64,000 nucleotides of DNA from Clarkia xantiana subsp. parviflora (lineage: Eukaryota; Streptophyta; Magnoliopsida; Myrtales; Onagraceae), in the NCBI GenBank assembly GCA_036873135.1, contig JAPTYO010000059.1, forward strand, positions 7,557,066 to 7,621,065, given 5' to 3'. Shown piece after piece: positions 46,126-56,478 of this stretch. Position 1 is the first letter of the stretch. The number at the start of each line of letters is the position of its first letter. The notes under the pieces are model-generated. The model was not told the origin of the DNA. It saw nothing but the letters and a program-made list of their open reading frames with translations, and did not search any database. A program made the translations under genes and the position numbers.

Positions 46126-48679
46126 GAGGATGAAGTTCCATCAGGTTCGGCTGAACCCCGACAAATGTGCTTTCGGGGTGAACTCAGGGAAGTTCCTAGG
46201 GTTCATGGTGAGCCAGAGAGGAATCGAGGTGAACCCTGAGAAGCTGCGAGCAATCGAAGAGATGCAGTCTCCGAGGACTCATCGGGAGGTCCAGGTGCTG
46301 AATGGCCGGTTGGCCGCGATGAATTGCTTCCTATCCAAGGCGAGTGATCGAGCTATGCCATTTTTTGAGGTGCTGAGGGCCAACAAGAAGTTCGAATGGA
46401 CCGACAAGTGCGAGGAGGCGTTCCAGGCACTCAAGCAACACCTCCGTACCCTTCCGCCGTTGGCGAAACCAGTTCCAGGCGAGCCGCTCTATCTCTATTT
46501 GGCTGTTTCTGATGTGGCTGTTAGTTCTGTTTTGATTAAAATTGTCAAGGGCAACCAAGTGCCTATCTATTATGTAAGCAAGGCGTTTGCCAAGTCTGAA
46601 ATAAACTATCCCGCTATTGAGAAGTATCTCTTCGCGTTGATTATTGCCGCTCGAAAGCTTCGACCTTACTTCCATGCCCATGAAGTCACGGTATTGACTA
46701 ATCAGCCCTTGAAACACTTTTTGAACCGACCGGAGGCGTCGGGGAGATTGGTGAAATGGGCCATCGAGCTGACAGAATTCCGCATTCATTTTGCTCCGAG
46801 AACCGCTATTAAGGGCCAGGCATTGGCAGATTTTATAGCTGAGTCTACGGCACCCGATCTGGAAGTAACGGGTCCCGCAGAGGGGGCAACCATGGAGGAA
46901 GTCCCGACAACAGAACAGCAGCCAGAACAGCCAAATGAGGAGAATACTTGGGAGATGTACACTGATGGTTCATCGAGTGTAGAAGGCTCGGGGGCAGGAT
47001 TCGTATTAATACCGTCCGGTGGACGCGAGCCCCTGCGATATGCCTTGGCGTTGACATTCAAAGCCACCAACAACGAAGCGGAGTATGAGGCTCTCATCAC
47101 AGGCCTTAAGATTGCCAAGGGTACGGGGGTTGACCATTTAAAGGTGAAATGCGACGCTAGCTTGGTTGTAAATCAAGTCCAGGGGAACTATGAAGCTAAG
47201 AACCCGACAATGAAGAAATATTTGCACGAGGTGCAGACTTTGAAGGGAAGCTTCAAAAGCTTTGATATCGAGGCGATCCCGAGGGAAGAGAACGCGGAAG
47301 CAGATGCCTTGAGCAAGTTTGCCCTGGGAATGGCCCCCGAGGAGAATCGGAAGGTGCATTTCCTAGAGAAGGTGATTATCTCAAACATTGATCCGGCGGA
47401 GATCTGTGCTATTGAGACAGGATCGGAGGAAGAAGAGAAGTCCACTTGGATGACCCCGATGGTTACGTACCTAACTACGGGGGTACTCCCCGATGACAAA
47501 GTGGCAGCTGTCAGGATACGGCGAATTGCGGACAACTATGCAATGGTGGACAACCAGCTGTACAAAAAAGGGTACGTAAAGCCTTTTCTAAAATGCGTAG
47601 CAGAGCCTGACACGAATCGGATCCTGAGGGAGTTACATGAAGGAGTCGCGGCCTGCCATGAAGGAGCCCGATCTCTGGTAAGGAAGGCATTGAACCTAGG
47701 CTACTATTGGCCCTCGATGAACAAAGAAGCGATCGCGATGGTCCGATCCTGTGATGCATGCCAGAGGTACGCCCCAAATATCGTGGCTCCCGCCGCGGAC
47801 CTAATGCCCATCAGGAGTGCATGGCCCTTCGCGAAATGGGGAATTGACTTGGTGGGACCACTTCCCCAAGCGAGAGTTCAGTGCAAGTACTTACTCGTGG
47901 CTATCGACTACTTCTCAAAGTGGATAGAGGCTAAAGCATTGGCTAGAACGACGGGGCAGCAGGTCCTCAAGTTCCTTCAGACTCAGATCATATCCCGGTA
48001 CGGGGTCCCGCGAGTGTTGATCAGCGACAACGGCCCTCCGTTCAATGGGGCTCAGTTGAAGGAGTATCTGGAAGAATTAAACATTGAGCATCGGACTGCT
48101 TCAGTCCGCCACGCTCAGACCAATGGTCAGGTAGAGTCAGCCAACAAGATCGTGATGGATGGCTTGAAGAAGAGAGTCTACGCCCTGCAGGGCCATTGGC
48201 TGGATGAGCTCGAGAATGTGCTATGGGCTGTGAGAACGACACCCAAGCAATCAACAGGAGAAACTCCGTTTGGCCTGGTTTATGGCACGGAGGCAGTCGC
48301 TCCCGTGGAGATAGCGGTGGCGTCCCACCGCGCGAAATATTACGAGCCTCTGACAAATGAGGAAATGAGACGTCTGGACTTAGACCTACTCGAGGAGAAG
48401 AGATGGAAGGCTGATGAAGTCCAGGCCCGAATGCGTCTGGCAACAGCCCGATATAATAATCGGCGTGTCAGGTCCCGACAATTCTTCGTGGGAGAACTTG
48501 TCTGGCGGAGGAATGAGTTTGTTCATCAAGATCGAATCAACAAGCTGTCACCAAAATGGGAAGGACCTTACAAGATCGTAGGGATGCCAGTGCCCAATGC
48601 ATACAAGTTAGAGGATCTCGAAGGCAAGACGTTGAAGCATTCCTTCAGTGGCGAACACTTGAAGAAGTATCATGTTTGA
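45977..48679 (+). CDS. pol: Tat pol, second part: RT, RNase H, second RNase H, integrase
   Basis: Continues RT directly after the frameshift. The catalytic YVDDMLVKS lies near 46055, then the RT thumb and connection. The RT-linked RNase H spans about 46370-46860 (AVSDVAVSSVLIK, VLTNQPLKHFLNRPEASGRL). A second, archaeal-type RNase H spans about 46950-47330 (MYTDGSSSVEGSGAGFVLI, NNEAEYEALITGLKIA, PREENAEADALSKFA), the Tat hallmark. Integrase has an HHCC zinc site (HEGVAACHEGARSLV … CDACQRY, 47636-47765). The DDE core follows (GIDLVGPLP, VLISDNGPPFNG, HAQTNGQVESANK), with a GPY/F-like end (PKWEGPYKI) and no chromodomain. The start is TTG, so this is not an independent gene. Its 900 codons are otherwise intact. 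Confidence 0.95.
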   Translation: MINAGATYRRMVNKLFGDMLGKTMEAYVDDMLVKSRQAGDHVQNLAAAFERMKFHQVRLNPDKCAFGVNSGKFLGFMVSQRGIEVNPEKLRAIEEMQSPRTHREVQVLNGRLAAMNCFLSKASDRAMPFFEVLRANKKFEWTDKCEEAFQALKQHLRTLPPLAKPVPGEPLYLYLAVSDVAVSSVLIKIVKGNQVPIYYVSKAFAKSEINYPAIEKYLFALIIAARKLRPYFHAHEVTVLTNQPLKHFLNRPEASGRLVKWAIELTEFRIHFAPRTAIKGQALADFIAESTAPDLEVTGPAEGATMEEVPTTEQQPEQPNEENTWEMYTDGSSSVEGSGAGFVLIPSGGREPLRYALALTFKATNNEAEYEALITGLKIAKGTGVDHLKVKCDASLVVNQVQGNYEAKNPTMKKYLHEVQTLKGSFKSFDIEAIPREENAEADALSKFALGMAPEENRKVHFLEKVIISNIDPAEICAIETGSEEEEKSTWMTPMVTYLTTGVLPDDKVAAVRIRRIADNYAMVDNQLYKKGYVKPFLKCVAEPDTNRILRELHEGVAACHEGARSLVRKALNLGYYWPSMNKEAIAMVRSCDACQRYAPNIVAPAADLMPIRSAWPFAKWGIDLVGPLPQARVQCKYLLVAIDYFSKWIEAKALARTTGQQVLKFLQTQIISRYGVPRVLISDNGPPFNGAQLKEYLEELNIEHRTASVRHAQTNGQVESANKIVMDGLKKRVYALQGHWLDELENVLWAVRTTPKQSTGETPFGLVYGTEAVAPVEIAVASHRAKYYEPLTNEEMRRLDLDLLEEKRWKADEVQARMRLATARYNNRRVRSRQFFVGELVWRRNEFVHQDRINKLSPKWEGPYKIVGMPVPNAYKLEDLEGKTLKHSFSGEHLKKYHV

Positions 48680-48789
48680 TATTAAGCCGCCGTGAAGGGC
48701 GCAAATTGTCTATCAATAAGATCCGATGTAAGCCTATTTTGAGTTATTTATGAATAAATAAATTGCCTTCCGATCAAATTGCTTTCAAA

Positions 48790-49300
48790 TTTATTCTAAC
48801 TGTTAGTAAGACGTCCTGAGTGACACGACAAAAGCCTTCCGAGGTACGATGAAAGCCCCGCAGGGGATGCGTAAGTCGTCTATATGACGCGGCCAAAAAC
48901 CTTAACAGGTACGGACAAAAGCCCTACGGGGTACATGTAAGTCGTCTATATGACGCGGCCAAAAGCCTTAACAGGTACGGACAAAAGCCCTACGGGGTAC
49001 ATGTAAGTCGTCTATATGATGCAACCAAAAGCCTAGGTACGAAAAGGCCCTGATGGGTCCGCGTAAGTCGTCTATATGATGCGGCCAAAAGCCTTAACGG
49101 GTACGGAAAAGCCTTAGACAGGTCTGCGTAAGTCGTCTATATGATGCGGCAAAAAGCCTTAAAGGGTACGATTAAGCCGTCCGGTAGAGACGCAGTAAAA
49201 GCCTTAAGTGGCGAAATCCCGATAGGACGAGAAACCTTAAGTGGTAAAGTCCCGATTGGATGAGAAACCTTAAGTGGTGAAGTCTCAAGTCGGAGGGACG
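48790..49300 (+). repeat. ~66-bp tandem array after pol
   Basis: GTAAGTCGTCTATATGA recurs at 48871, 48937, 49003, 49063 and 49127 (spacings 66, 66, 60, 64). Each unit has 'GCGGCCAAAAGCC-ttaa-caGGTACGG' and mostly 'ACAAAAGCCC-tac-GGGGTAC'. The left flank starts with CCCC GCA GGGG and the right flank degenerates to 'aaccttaagtggtgaagtcccga'. Many short stems can form (see findings). It is non-coding, between the pol stop and the antisense gene. Confidence 0.9.
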
Positions 49301-49490
49301 TATGAAGTCATTTTAATGGCGCATCGGAACGTTCTGAGTAACGACTTTAAAGCCGCTTTAGTTAAAGTGCAAACGAATATCGATGCCAAAACAGATGAAA
49401 AGAAAACTACTAATATAAGGGCCAGAAGGCCAAAGAGGTTCGATACAAGAGACAAAGGAGAAAGACAACAAGGACTAAAAGATGTAAGCA

Positions 49491-52222
49491 TTAAGCTTGG
49501 TCCTTGTGGGAAGGTGGATCCTCAGCAGCATCGGAGGGAACGGAGTTTGGAGGGGCCTGGGCGGAAGGCTCCGCAGCTGGCGGAGTCGGGTCCATGGCAG
49601 CGGCCTCTTCACTCTCCGCGGGGAGGTTGAAGTATTTCTCCGCAACGGGGACAAGAGTCTCGGACTTCGTGAAGTCAATGGAATCCGCGTAGGCTGTGTA
49701 CAGTTCCTCGACGGCGTTGAACAAAACGTCCTCCATCTCGGACTTGCAAAACTCCACAGCAGCCACCTTGAATTCTTCAGAGTCCCGATACTCCTCGAGG
49801 CCCCGCTGGCGACCCTCCTCGAAGCCCCGCTGGTGGCCCTCCTCGAGGCCCTGAGCCTTTGCCTCAGCCAGCTTGGCAGAAAACTCAGCCCTCTCCGCCT
49901 CAAACTTCGCCTTGGCCTCCGCGAGGAGATCCGCGAAGACGTTTTTCTCATGAATGAGCTGCTTCTTCTCCTCCTCATTCCGCTGCTGGTCCGCCTGGAC
50001 CATCTTCCGCTCCCGACGCATGACAGCCTCATGATCGTGAACCTTCTTGAGCAGGTTGGAGGACAAATCATCGAGGAGAGCCTTCTCCTTGGCCATCTTG
50101 TTCTTGGCCGCCACAGCCTCGTCGAGTTCTACCTGAAGCTTGGCTAAAGCATCAGGGTTCGACTGGGCCTCCGCCGCCTCCAAAGCACCCTTCAGGGCCA
50201 GGATAAGGCCGAAGCAGCGCTGTTGGTTCGCGGTGTCCTAAAATAAGGAAAGGAAAAGATCAAGACATAAGCAATCGAAGATAAGAGTAATGAAGAAAAC
50301 GAAACAAGGATAGAAGTTTCACCTCCATCCGACGAATGGCCATGTCGCGGATCTCCTCCTCAAGGTCCTCCCGCGCAAAGGACAGGGGCCGCCTCAAGGC
50401 TGGAGGAACGGACCCCGCCAGCAGATGCAGGGCCAGTCCAGGATCAAGCTCTCCTCGTCGAAGTGGAACCCCTCGGAGAGACTCGATCGGGTTCCAAGGC
50501 ATAATCCCCTCATCGGGGGTGAAAACCTTGTAAAGGTTTTCATCCACGGGTAGAGGGGGGATGACCCCGGAACTTTCAGCAGGAGGAGCCACCTCCGCTG
50601 GCGGCTCAGGGGTTGGAGTGCGAAGAACAGGAGGAGGACTCTGGGACACGTCCCTAACAGCGGGCCTCACGTTCCTGGACCCTGACCTGCCGCGAGGAAG
50701 CAGGCCCCCCTCTTCACGCTCCTCAACAGAAGGAGAAGCTTCCAAATCGGTCACCTGGCGGAACTGAGCTCCCGCCGGGGTGTCCTCCAGCATCTGTTTT
50801 TGCGGAGCTGCAGTCTCCACCGGAACGATAGCCTCCGTTGGGGCAGGAGTCTCCAAGGGACCTGCGGTGGCGGGACGGATAAAGTTAGGAAGAGTACCTT
50901 CAGGGCACCAGATGATTTGACGATCGAAATGTCTATTCTTCCCAAGGACGTTGTAATATCCTGCCTCAAGAACGTGGGGAATTTCTCCTCGAAGGATGTA
51001 CTTGATCTCTTGAACCCGTGTTTTCCGATCAGCGGGGATAAACTCCTTGGGGACTAATTTTTTATATTGATTAATTGCACGACGAACGCGCTTACCTTCC
51101 TCGACGGTGGTGGCCCCGAAGGCCCGATCTATCTCCTCCCGCCGGGCCTTCTTGGCCCCGACTTGCTCGTCGGTAGGAGGAGCAGCAGATAAGGGAGTGG
51201 AGGAGGAAGCACCCTTCTTCACCAGCTTGCGCTTCCGCCGGGAGCCACTCTGGACGGCATCAGTCTCGCCCTGCTTCAGAATGAGATGAGTCAACAAAGA
51301 AGCCTTCTTGGCTGCAAAGGTAAAAATAAAATAGTTAGAAATATTACCCAGATGACTAAATCTTTGGAAACAGAGTCAAGGAGTCGGACTCCGATAGTTA
51401 TCAGGTTCTTCTCCTGGAGCCTGTTAGCATCAAGGGGTATGAAGTTGTCTCCCCAGCGGTAGAGTTGAACCATCTGGAGGGTGTTGAGGTCATCCTCAGT
51501 GTAGTCCTGGAGCTTGGGGGCAGGGTCCGCCACGACCTCCCATCGGGGCCATGGAACAGAGCTGTGCTGGACGAAGAAGTAGTACTTCTTCCATCCGCTG
51601 TTGTCGGACCCAGAGTCACGAATCAGCACCCGATCTTTGTGGAACTTCCAAGTTTCGCTATCCCAGCCGAAACGTGAAAGTTGCTCCTTTGTCCACTTGG
51701 GGAGTCGGGGGGAGAAGGAGCAGACACCGGCTTTGTTGCACTTCATGCCGTAGAAAGTGCGAAACAACAGAAGACTGTACGTCCATTGCTGGCGGTGACA
51801 CAAGAGCTGGAAGGCGTTCCACACGCGGATGGCGTGTGGAGAGAAGGTACAGGGATGCGTTTTGTAGAAATTGCACATCTCCACCATATTTCCGCAGAAG
51901 GGGAACCGAATCCCCGCGCTTATTTGTCCAGCGGAGACGAACACCTCCCCTGCCCGAGGAGGCGTAATAATGTGCTTCCTTCTAACAGCAGCTTGGGACT
52001 CATAGGGGAAGCGAGGCTCCCAATCCGAGGTAATACACCCCTCTCTGAGAGCAGCCTCATACGAAGCCTCAGATATCTCATTGACAGCAAACTCGAAAAC
52101 GAAAGGAGCCCTAACCTCAGAACTAGCTTCGTCTAGAACGATTGCAAACAAAAGGATTTGAGAAAAGAAGAATAAACAGTAAGTAAATCATGAAAACTTA
52201 GAAGAAAGTCCTTACCAGACAT
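49491..52222 (-). CDS. Spliced antisense gene of the Tat element
   Basis: Best minus-strand model: exons 52222-52216 (only ATGTCTG), 52132-51348, 51270-50323 and 50237-49491. It gives GT-AG introns of 83, 77 and 85 bp and an open frame of 828 residues. The second intron is the least certain. The CAG at 51312 would give only 36 bp and break the frame. The N-terminal part (about 20-200) has GIRFPFCGNMVEMCNFYKTH and FSPHAIRVWNAFQLL, like the 'putative gypsy type transposon' (Transposase_28/PF04195) proteins. The middle is Pro/Glu/Ser-rich. The C-terminal 250 residues form a long Glu/Lys/Ala coiled coil with GLEEGHQRGFEEGRQRGL. Extra antisense frames are known for Tat-type elements. Their function is not known, so none is assigned. 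Confidence 0.8.
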
Positions 52223-52375
52223 GATCGGTGGTCGAAGAAGTAAGGTGAAGGAAGATCGGAAGGGTTGAAGGCCTTGGACCACTTGGGCACCAGGAAGAGC
52301 TTGGAGAGGAAGCTTTGGATGCAAAGATGGCTGAAATCGAGAGAGTGCAGAAGAAGTGAATCACCAGGGTTTTAG

Positions 52376-52383
52376 CTTTTATA
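52376..52383 (-). promoter_or_regulatory. Candidate TATA box of the antisense gene
   Basis: TATAAAAG on the minus strand, about 155 bases before the proposed ATG at 52222 and facing it. It would let the antisense gene be transcribed separately from the LTR promoter. Confidence 0.55.
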
Positions 52384-52749
52384 AGCAAAAGGATAATTGG
52401 AGAGACTCAATCTTGACCATTGAAGATGAAACGATTCAATCACAATCGTTGAAATTATGGAGACGGTACGGAGGAGACAGCTGGATAGGCTTGATCTGCA
52501 CCGTTGAAGAGGAAACGACACGATCTTAATCGCCGAGATCATAGGCACGGAAGGGACGTGTGTGATGTCACAGTTGCTTTTTCAGAAAACAGCAGTCACG
52601 CTGGTTTAAACGTCGTTTCCTTATCCCTAGGCATTTAATGCCACAGTAACTGAGGAGTCCCCTCGGATTTGGCAACTGCCCGTGGGGCCTGGTGGGCCCA
52701 AGGCAATCATGAGTAAGAGACTCTGTTACGCAGCGATCACACGCAAGGC

Positions 52750-52885
52750 AGAAACCCCCGACGGTGGCATCGGGAGGTACGAAGACAAAAGCCTCCGACG
52801 GTGGTATCGGAAGGTACGAAAACAAAGGCCTCCAACGGTGGTATTGGAAGGTATAAAAACAAAAACCTCCGGCAACGAGGTCAGA
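52750..52885 (+). repeat. 37-bp tandem hairpin array before the PPT
   Basis: Three full 37-bp units plus a partial one. Each unit runs CCTCCGA-CGGTGGTA-TCGGAAGG-TACGAA-AACAAAAG with changes. The stem pairs with one bulged A. The fourth, partial unit folds differently (ACCTC…GAGGT). It shares the frame AAAAGCC…GGTACG with the 66-bp array at 48.8-49.2 kb. Confidence 0.85.
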
Positions 52886-52898
52886 AGAGCGAAATTAA

Positions 52899-52940
52899 AA
52901 GACATGACGAACTAAAAGTTCCCCATGTCTTGGGGGCAAA
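52899..52940 (+). promoter_or_regulatory. PPT with abutting hairpin (Tat element)
   Basis: AAGACATG (52899-52906) pairs perfectly with CATGTCTT (52924-52931) around a 17-nt loop. The PPT GGGGGCAAA (52932-52940) follows and the 3' LTR starts at 52941. Geometry is the same as in the two LARD-like elements with an unrelated stem sequence. Confidence 0.85.
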
Positions 52941-53702
52941 TGATGGGTTCCGATGTAATCGTTAGCCCCATTAACAGCCAATGGACGGCGAGTAGGTCCA
53001 GTGGGCCTCGTAAAAAGCCTAGAAGGCCCAGAGGCCCAGCATGAAGGGTCCCGACTTTAGCGGTCCCGATGTATGAGCTGAATGCTCCCGATGAGAAGCC
53101 TCTGAGTAGGCCCCGATATGCCTTAGTAAAGGCCCCGATAATAAAAGCCCCGCAGAGGCTGGACCTGTCCCGTAGAGACTGAAGGTCCTGGGTGGTGACC
53201 TAGAATGAGACAACTCTGGAGTCCCCGACAGGAGTCGAGACTTGTGATCAGAGGACAAGACCGAGAAACCCGCCTACTAGATAAGAGTAGTGGGAAGACG
53301 TTTAGAATACAGATAAACTCCCCGTGATACGCAGGGCGTGCCCGAGATACGCGGAGTACGGGTAAGATACGCGAAGCGTGGGGCGAGATATATGGAATCC
53401 CAGCCGAAATATACGGAACCGTGGCGAGATACACGGAATCATGGGCACAACGGCCAAGCATGGTCACAGGTAACTGGGCAACTCCTCCTCCTATATAAGG
53501 GAGGAAGTTACCCCAGAAAATGCATACTCTCTAATACGAACTTAGACTTTGCTTACCACCCATTGATCACCATACTCATTTAAGCATCGGAGAGGGATTC
53601 TGGGTCACCACCCAGGTCATCCCCTTTTGCAGGATTACGCGGAGCCCAGGAGTCCGAAGCTTTCCGTCAAGGACGTAACGGAGCTTCGCCCGTGATCCAA
53701 CA
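52941..53702 (+). repeat. 3' LTR of the Tat-type element
   Basis: 762 bp, identical in length to the 5' LTR, six substitutions counted and no indels. Ends CCAACA and is followed by GTATA (53703-53707). One difference turns TTTTGTAGGAT into TTTTGCAGGAT, keeping the AG. Confidence 0.95.
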
Positions 53703-53707
53703 GTATA

Positions 53708-54918
53708 TAGAGCAAGACTGTCAGGATTCCGATCCGAATTTTAGGATTTTACGATCCCGGTGAAGTAAAAAGATCATCATCTCTTGTAAGATCCTAATCT
53801 TGCATAATCTAAATGGATCATGATCATGATCCTGAGCTTAGGTCTTAGGATATTACGACATTACGACCCTAGTTAAGCAGAACGATCCTACGATTCAAGT
53901 TAACATAGATTCATTCATATTAAGTATGAAGTCGAGAATTAATTTCGAGCTAAATAAATTGACATCTCTATAATATATTTATAAATTTAAAGTGGAAAAA
54001 TTGATTTTTCTCAACTTTAAAACTAATTTTATGGTTGTTTTTTTTTTTAAATTTTATAGGAGCCCGGTATGTTATAATTATTCATAATCATTTATAACGT
54101 TAATTTTTAGACAAATGTAAGATATTCTTATATTTGATAAAACTATTTAATATTTTACATCAAATATGATTTGATAAATCAGTACATGTATTAAATATTT
54201 CTTTTGTGGTTGTCGTTTATTTACTTAATAGATAGCAATTTATATACATTAATCTATATAGTTTAACATGTCATATAAATATTCAAATTTTATATGTTAA
54301 TTTATAATTATTATAAAATCTTAAAATTCACGATCCGATCCTACGAACGATTTGATCATACACTTAAACGATCCAACTTAGAATCTCGATCTTTAATATA
54401 GAGTTGGAATAATTATAAATTATAGTTTATTGAAAAAAAAAATTGATAGGGAATATAATTTTCCTCATTTATCTTTATATATACCAATATAAAAAGTGAG
54501 GGTTGTCCTCACCCCCAATAGTTACCTTTTGAACATTATTATTTTTACTTTTATTATTATTATATATAATATTTAGTTCCCATAATTTTATAAAATCAAT
54601 GATTTAGTCCTTATATCTTTGATATCCATTTATTTATCTTTTTTTAAGATCGTTTAATTGACAGGTCACCGTAATTATTAATTAGAGTCCGCGTTAACAT
54701 ATGATATGCATTCAATATGTGCAAATGTTAGGTGCATGCATTTTTCCATTCACCATATCATAGATTTGGGGATGTTCCGCCTGTTAATATTTTTGTATCA
54801 CATAAATCAGTCACTTGTCAAAATATGAATCAAATGTGAATCTTTAGGTTTGACTTTACATATAACATGTTACTCAATGTTCAGTAGCTATTGACTCAAA
54901 CTATTAATTTTGTTATTG
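53708..54918. other. AT-rich spacer with GATCC-rich patch
   Basis: 53720-53900 and 54330-54400 carry 'tccgatccgaat', 'acgatccg' and 'gatcctacga' phrases in partly inverted orientation and may be an eroded foldback element. No termini or target duplication can be matched. The rest is featureless AT-rich DNA. Confidence 0.35.
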
Positions 54919-55431
54919 TGTTTGTAAAGGGTTAAATGTCTACATCATATCATATGTTTCCACGAAATACACTGTTCATACCATATGTTTTTTTTGTACC
55001 ATTTTGGTAACAAACTTTCCATTTTGTACCGTTTTCATAACTCCGTTAAAGTTTCGTCCATTTTAGCTGTTAAAAGTCATGTGTTGTGCACGTGAGTGAC
55101 CTAAACTTTTGATTTTGTTCAATTAAGTCCTTCTAATAAATTCCTAACTTTTAATTGGTTCAATTTAGTCCTAAAATTTCAATATCGAACCCTTGAACCA
55201 AATTGACCTAGCTGGACCTAGCTTAAATTTAACAAAATCAAAAGTTTAGGGCCACTCACGTTCACAACACATGACTTTTAACGGCCAGAATGGACAAAAC
55301 TTTAACATAGGTATGGTAACGGTACAAAATGGAAATGTTTCATACCAAATTGATACAAAAATACATATGGTATGAACAGTGTATTTCGTGCAAACATATG
55401 GTATGAAGTGGACCCTTAACCTGTTTGTAAA
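54919..55431. mobile_element. Mutator-like MITE (54929-55421) with 10-bp TSD
   Basis: The TSD TGTTTGTAAA is exact at 54919-54928 and 55422-55431. The 493-bp element has inverted arms of roughly 190 bp: 'acgaaatacactgttcatac', 'ccattttgtaccgtt' and 'gttaaaagtcatgtgttgtg' occur on the left and, in reverse complement, on the right. The core carries 'caatttagtcctaaaatttc'. Long arms plus a 9-11 bp duplication indicate a Mutator-like non-autonomous element. No transposase. Confidence 0.9.
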
Positions 55432-56439
55432 TTCAATAATATTATGTCTATCCTAATTGGTAGTTGAATAAATAGTTAAGATGAATTCAAGTGTAAATTT
55501 CAGGCAGTAGTGATTTAAAATATTGATGATTTAGTCCCGACTATATTTGAGTATTACTAAATTTTTTTATTAGTTAAATTGTATTATTTTTTTTATAAGG
55601 TCAATTAACTTAAATGTTACATTAATTATCATTAACTTCTTAATGCAATATACCTATAAATTTGAGTCACCCCCAAAGTATGATATGTACTCAATTCGTG
55701 CAAATTTTGAGTACATGCTGAGATTTTTTATATCATATTAGTCTATTGTCAAATCATATAAAGTGTCAAAAGATGGGTGAACCACGTTTCTCAATTTTGA
55801 CCTTTTACGGATAACATGCTACTCATCGTCTAACATTTAGGGTCTCGAACTATTAATTTAGTTCTTTCGTCTGTCAATTTAATCAAATTGTGTACAACCT
55901 AATTAGTAGAATAAGTTATTGACGTAAAGTCAAGTATAAACTTTAGATTTTAATGAATTGAATTTTTCTATAACGTTAAACCAATTTTTGTTGGTATTAT
56001 ATTATAAAATTGCATGGAAAAGTGTATAGTTACGATTGTATAGGTCAAACTGCTCCACCGATAACTTTAAGTGGTTAAGTACAAGTTTACATTTTCCACT
56101 GCTCATGTTGATGAGTTAGATACAACTTTGTCGTCAATAACTCACGTCATACGCGATCCAACTCATTATTAGTTCTAACCGTAAATATATATACATGTAA
56201 GGCTAATTTAGTACATTAATTGAAAATAATAGTTAATTTTGTACCTAATTATCCTCTTCTATTTTTTTCGATTCTTAATTACAATGTGTCGTTCTTCTCT
56301 ATCACACAGATTCATTTCTCGCAACCCCTCAACTTGCCTATGTATTAATTAAATATTATCATATTAAAAAAGTTAAGATAAATTATGTATCTTGAAACTT
56401 AGACGGTCGATGCGCGTGCAACTCACGCGTTAATAACTA

Positions 56440-56478
<39 letters not shown>

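Larger units (their letters stand above)
42205..53702 (+). mobile_element. Young Tat-type Ty3/gypsy retrotransposon, structurally complete
   Basis: 11,498 bp with two 762-bp LTRs, PBS, gag, a full pol, a spliced antisense gene, hairpin arrays, a PPT and a 5-bp target duplication. The pol order is protease, RT, RNase H, then a second RNase H, then integrase. The dual RNase H and the antisense reading frame between pol and the 3' LTR mark the Tat lineage. Six substitutions between the LTRs (42233, 42392, 42532, 42565, 42719 and 42895, approximate positions) give about 0.8% divergence, so insertion is recent. Three frameshifts in gag-pol make this copy probably unable to move by itself. Confidence 0.95.
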
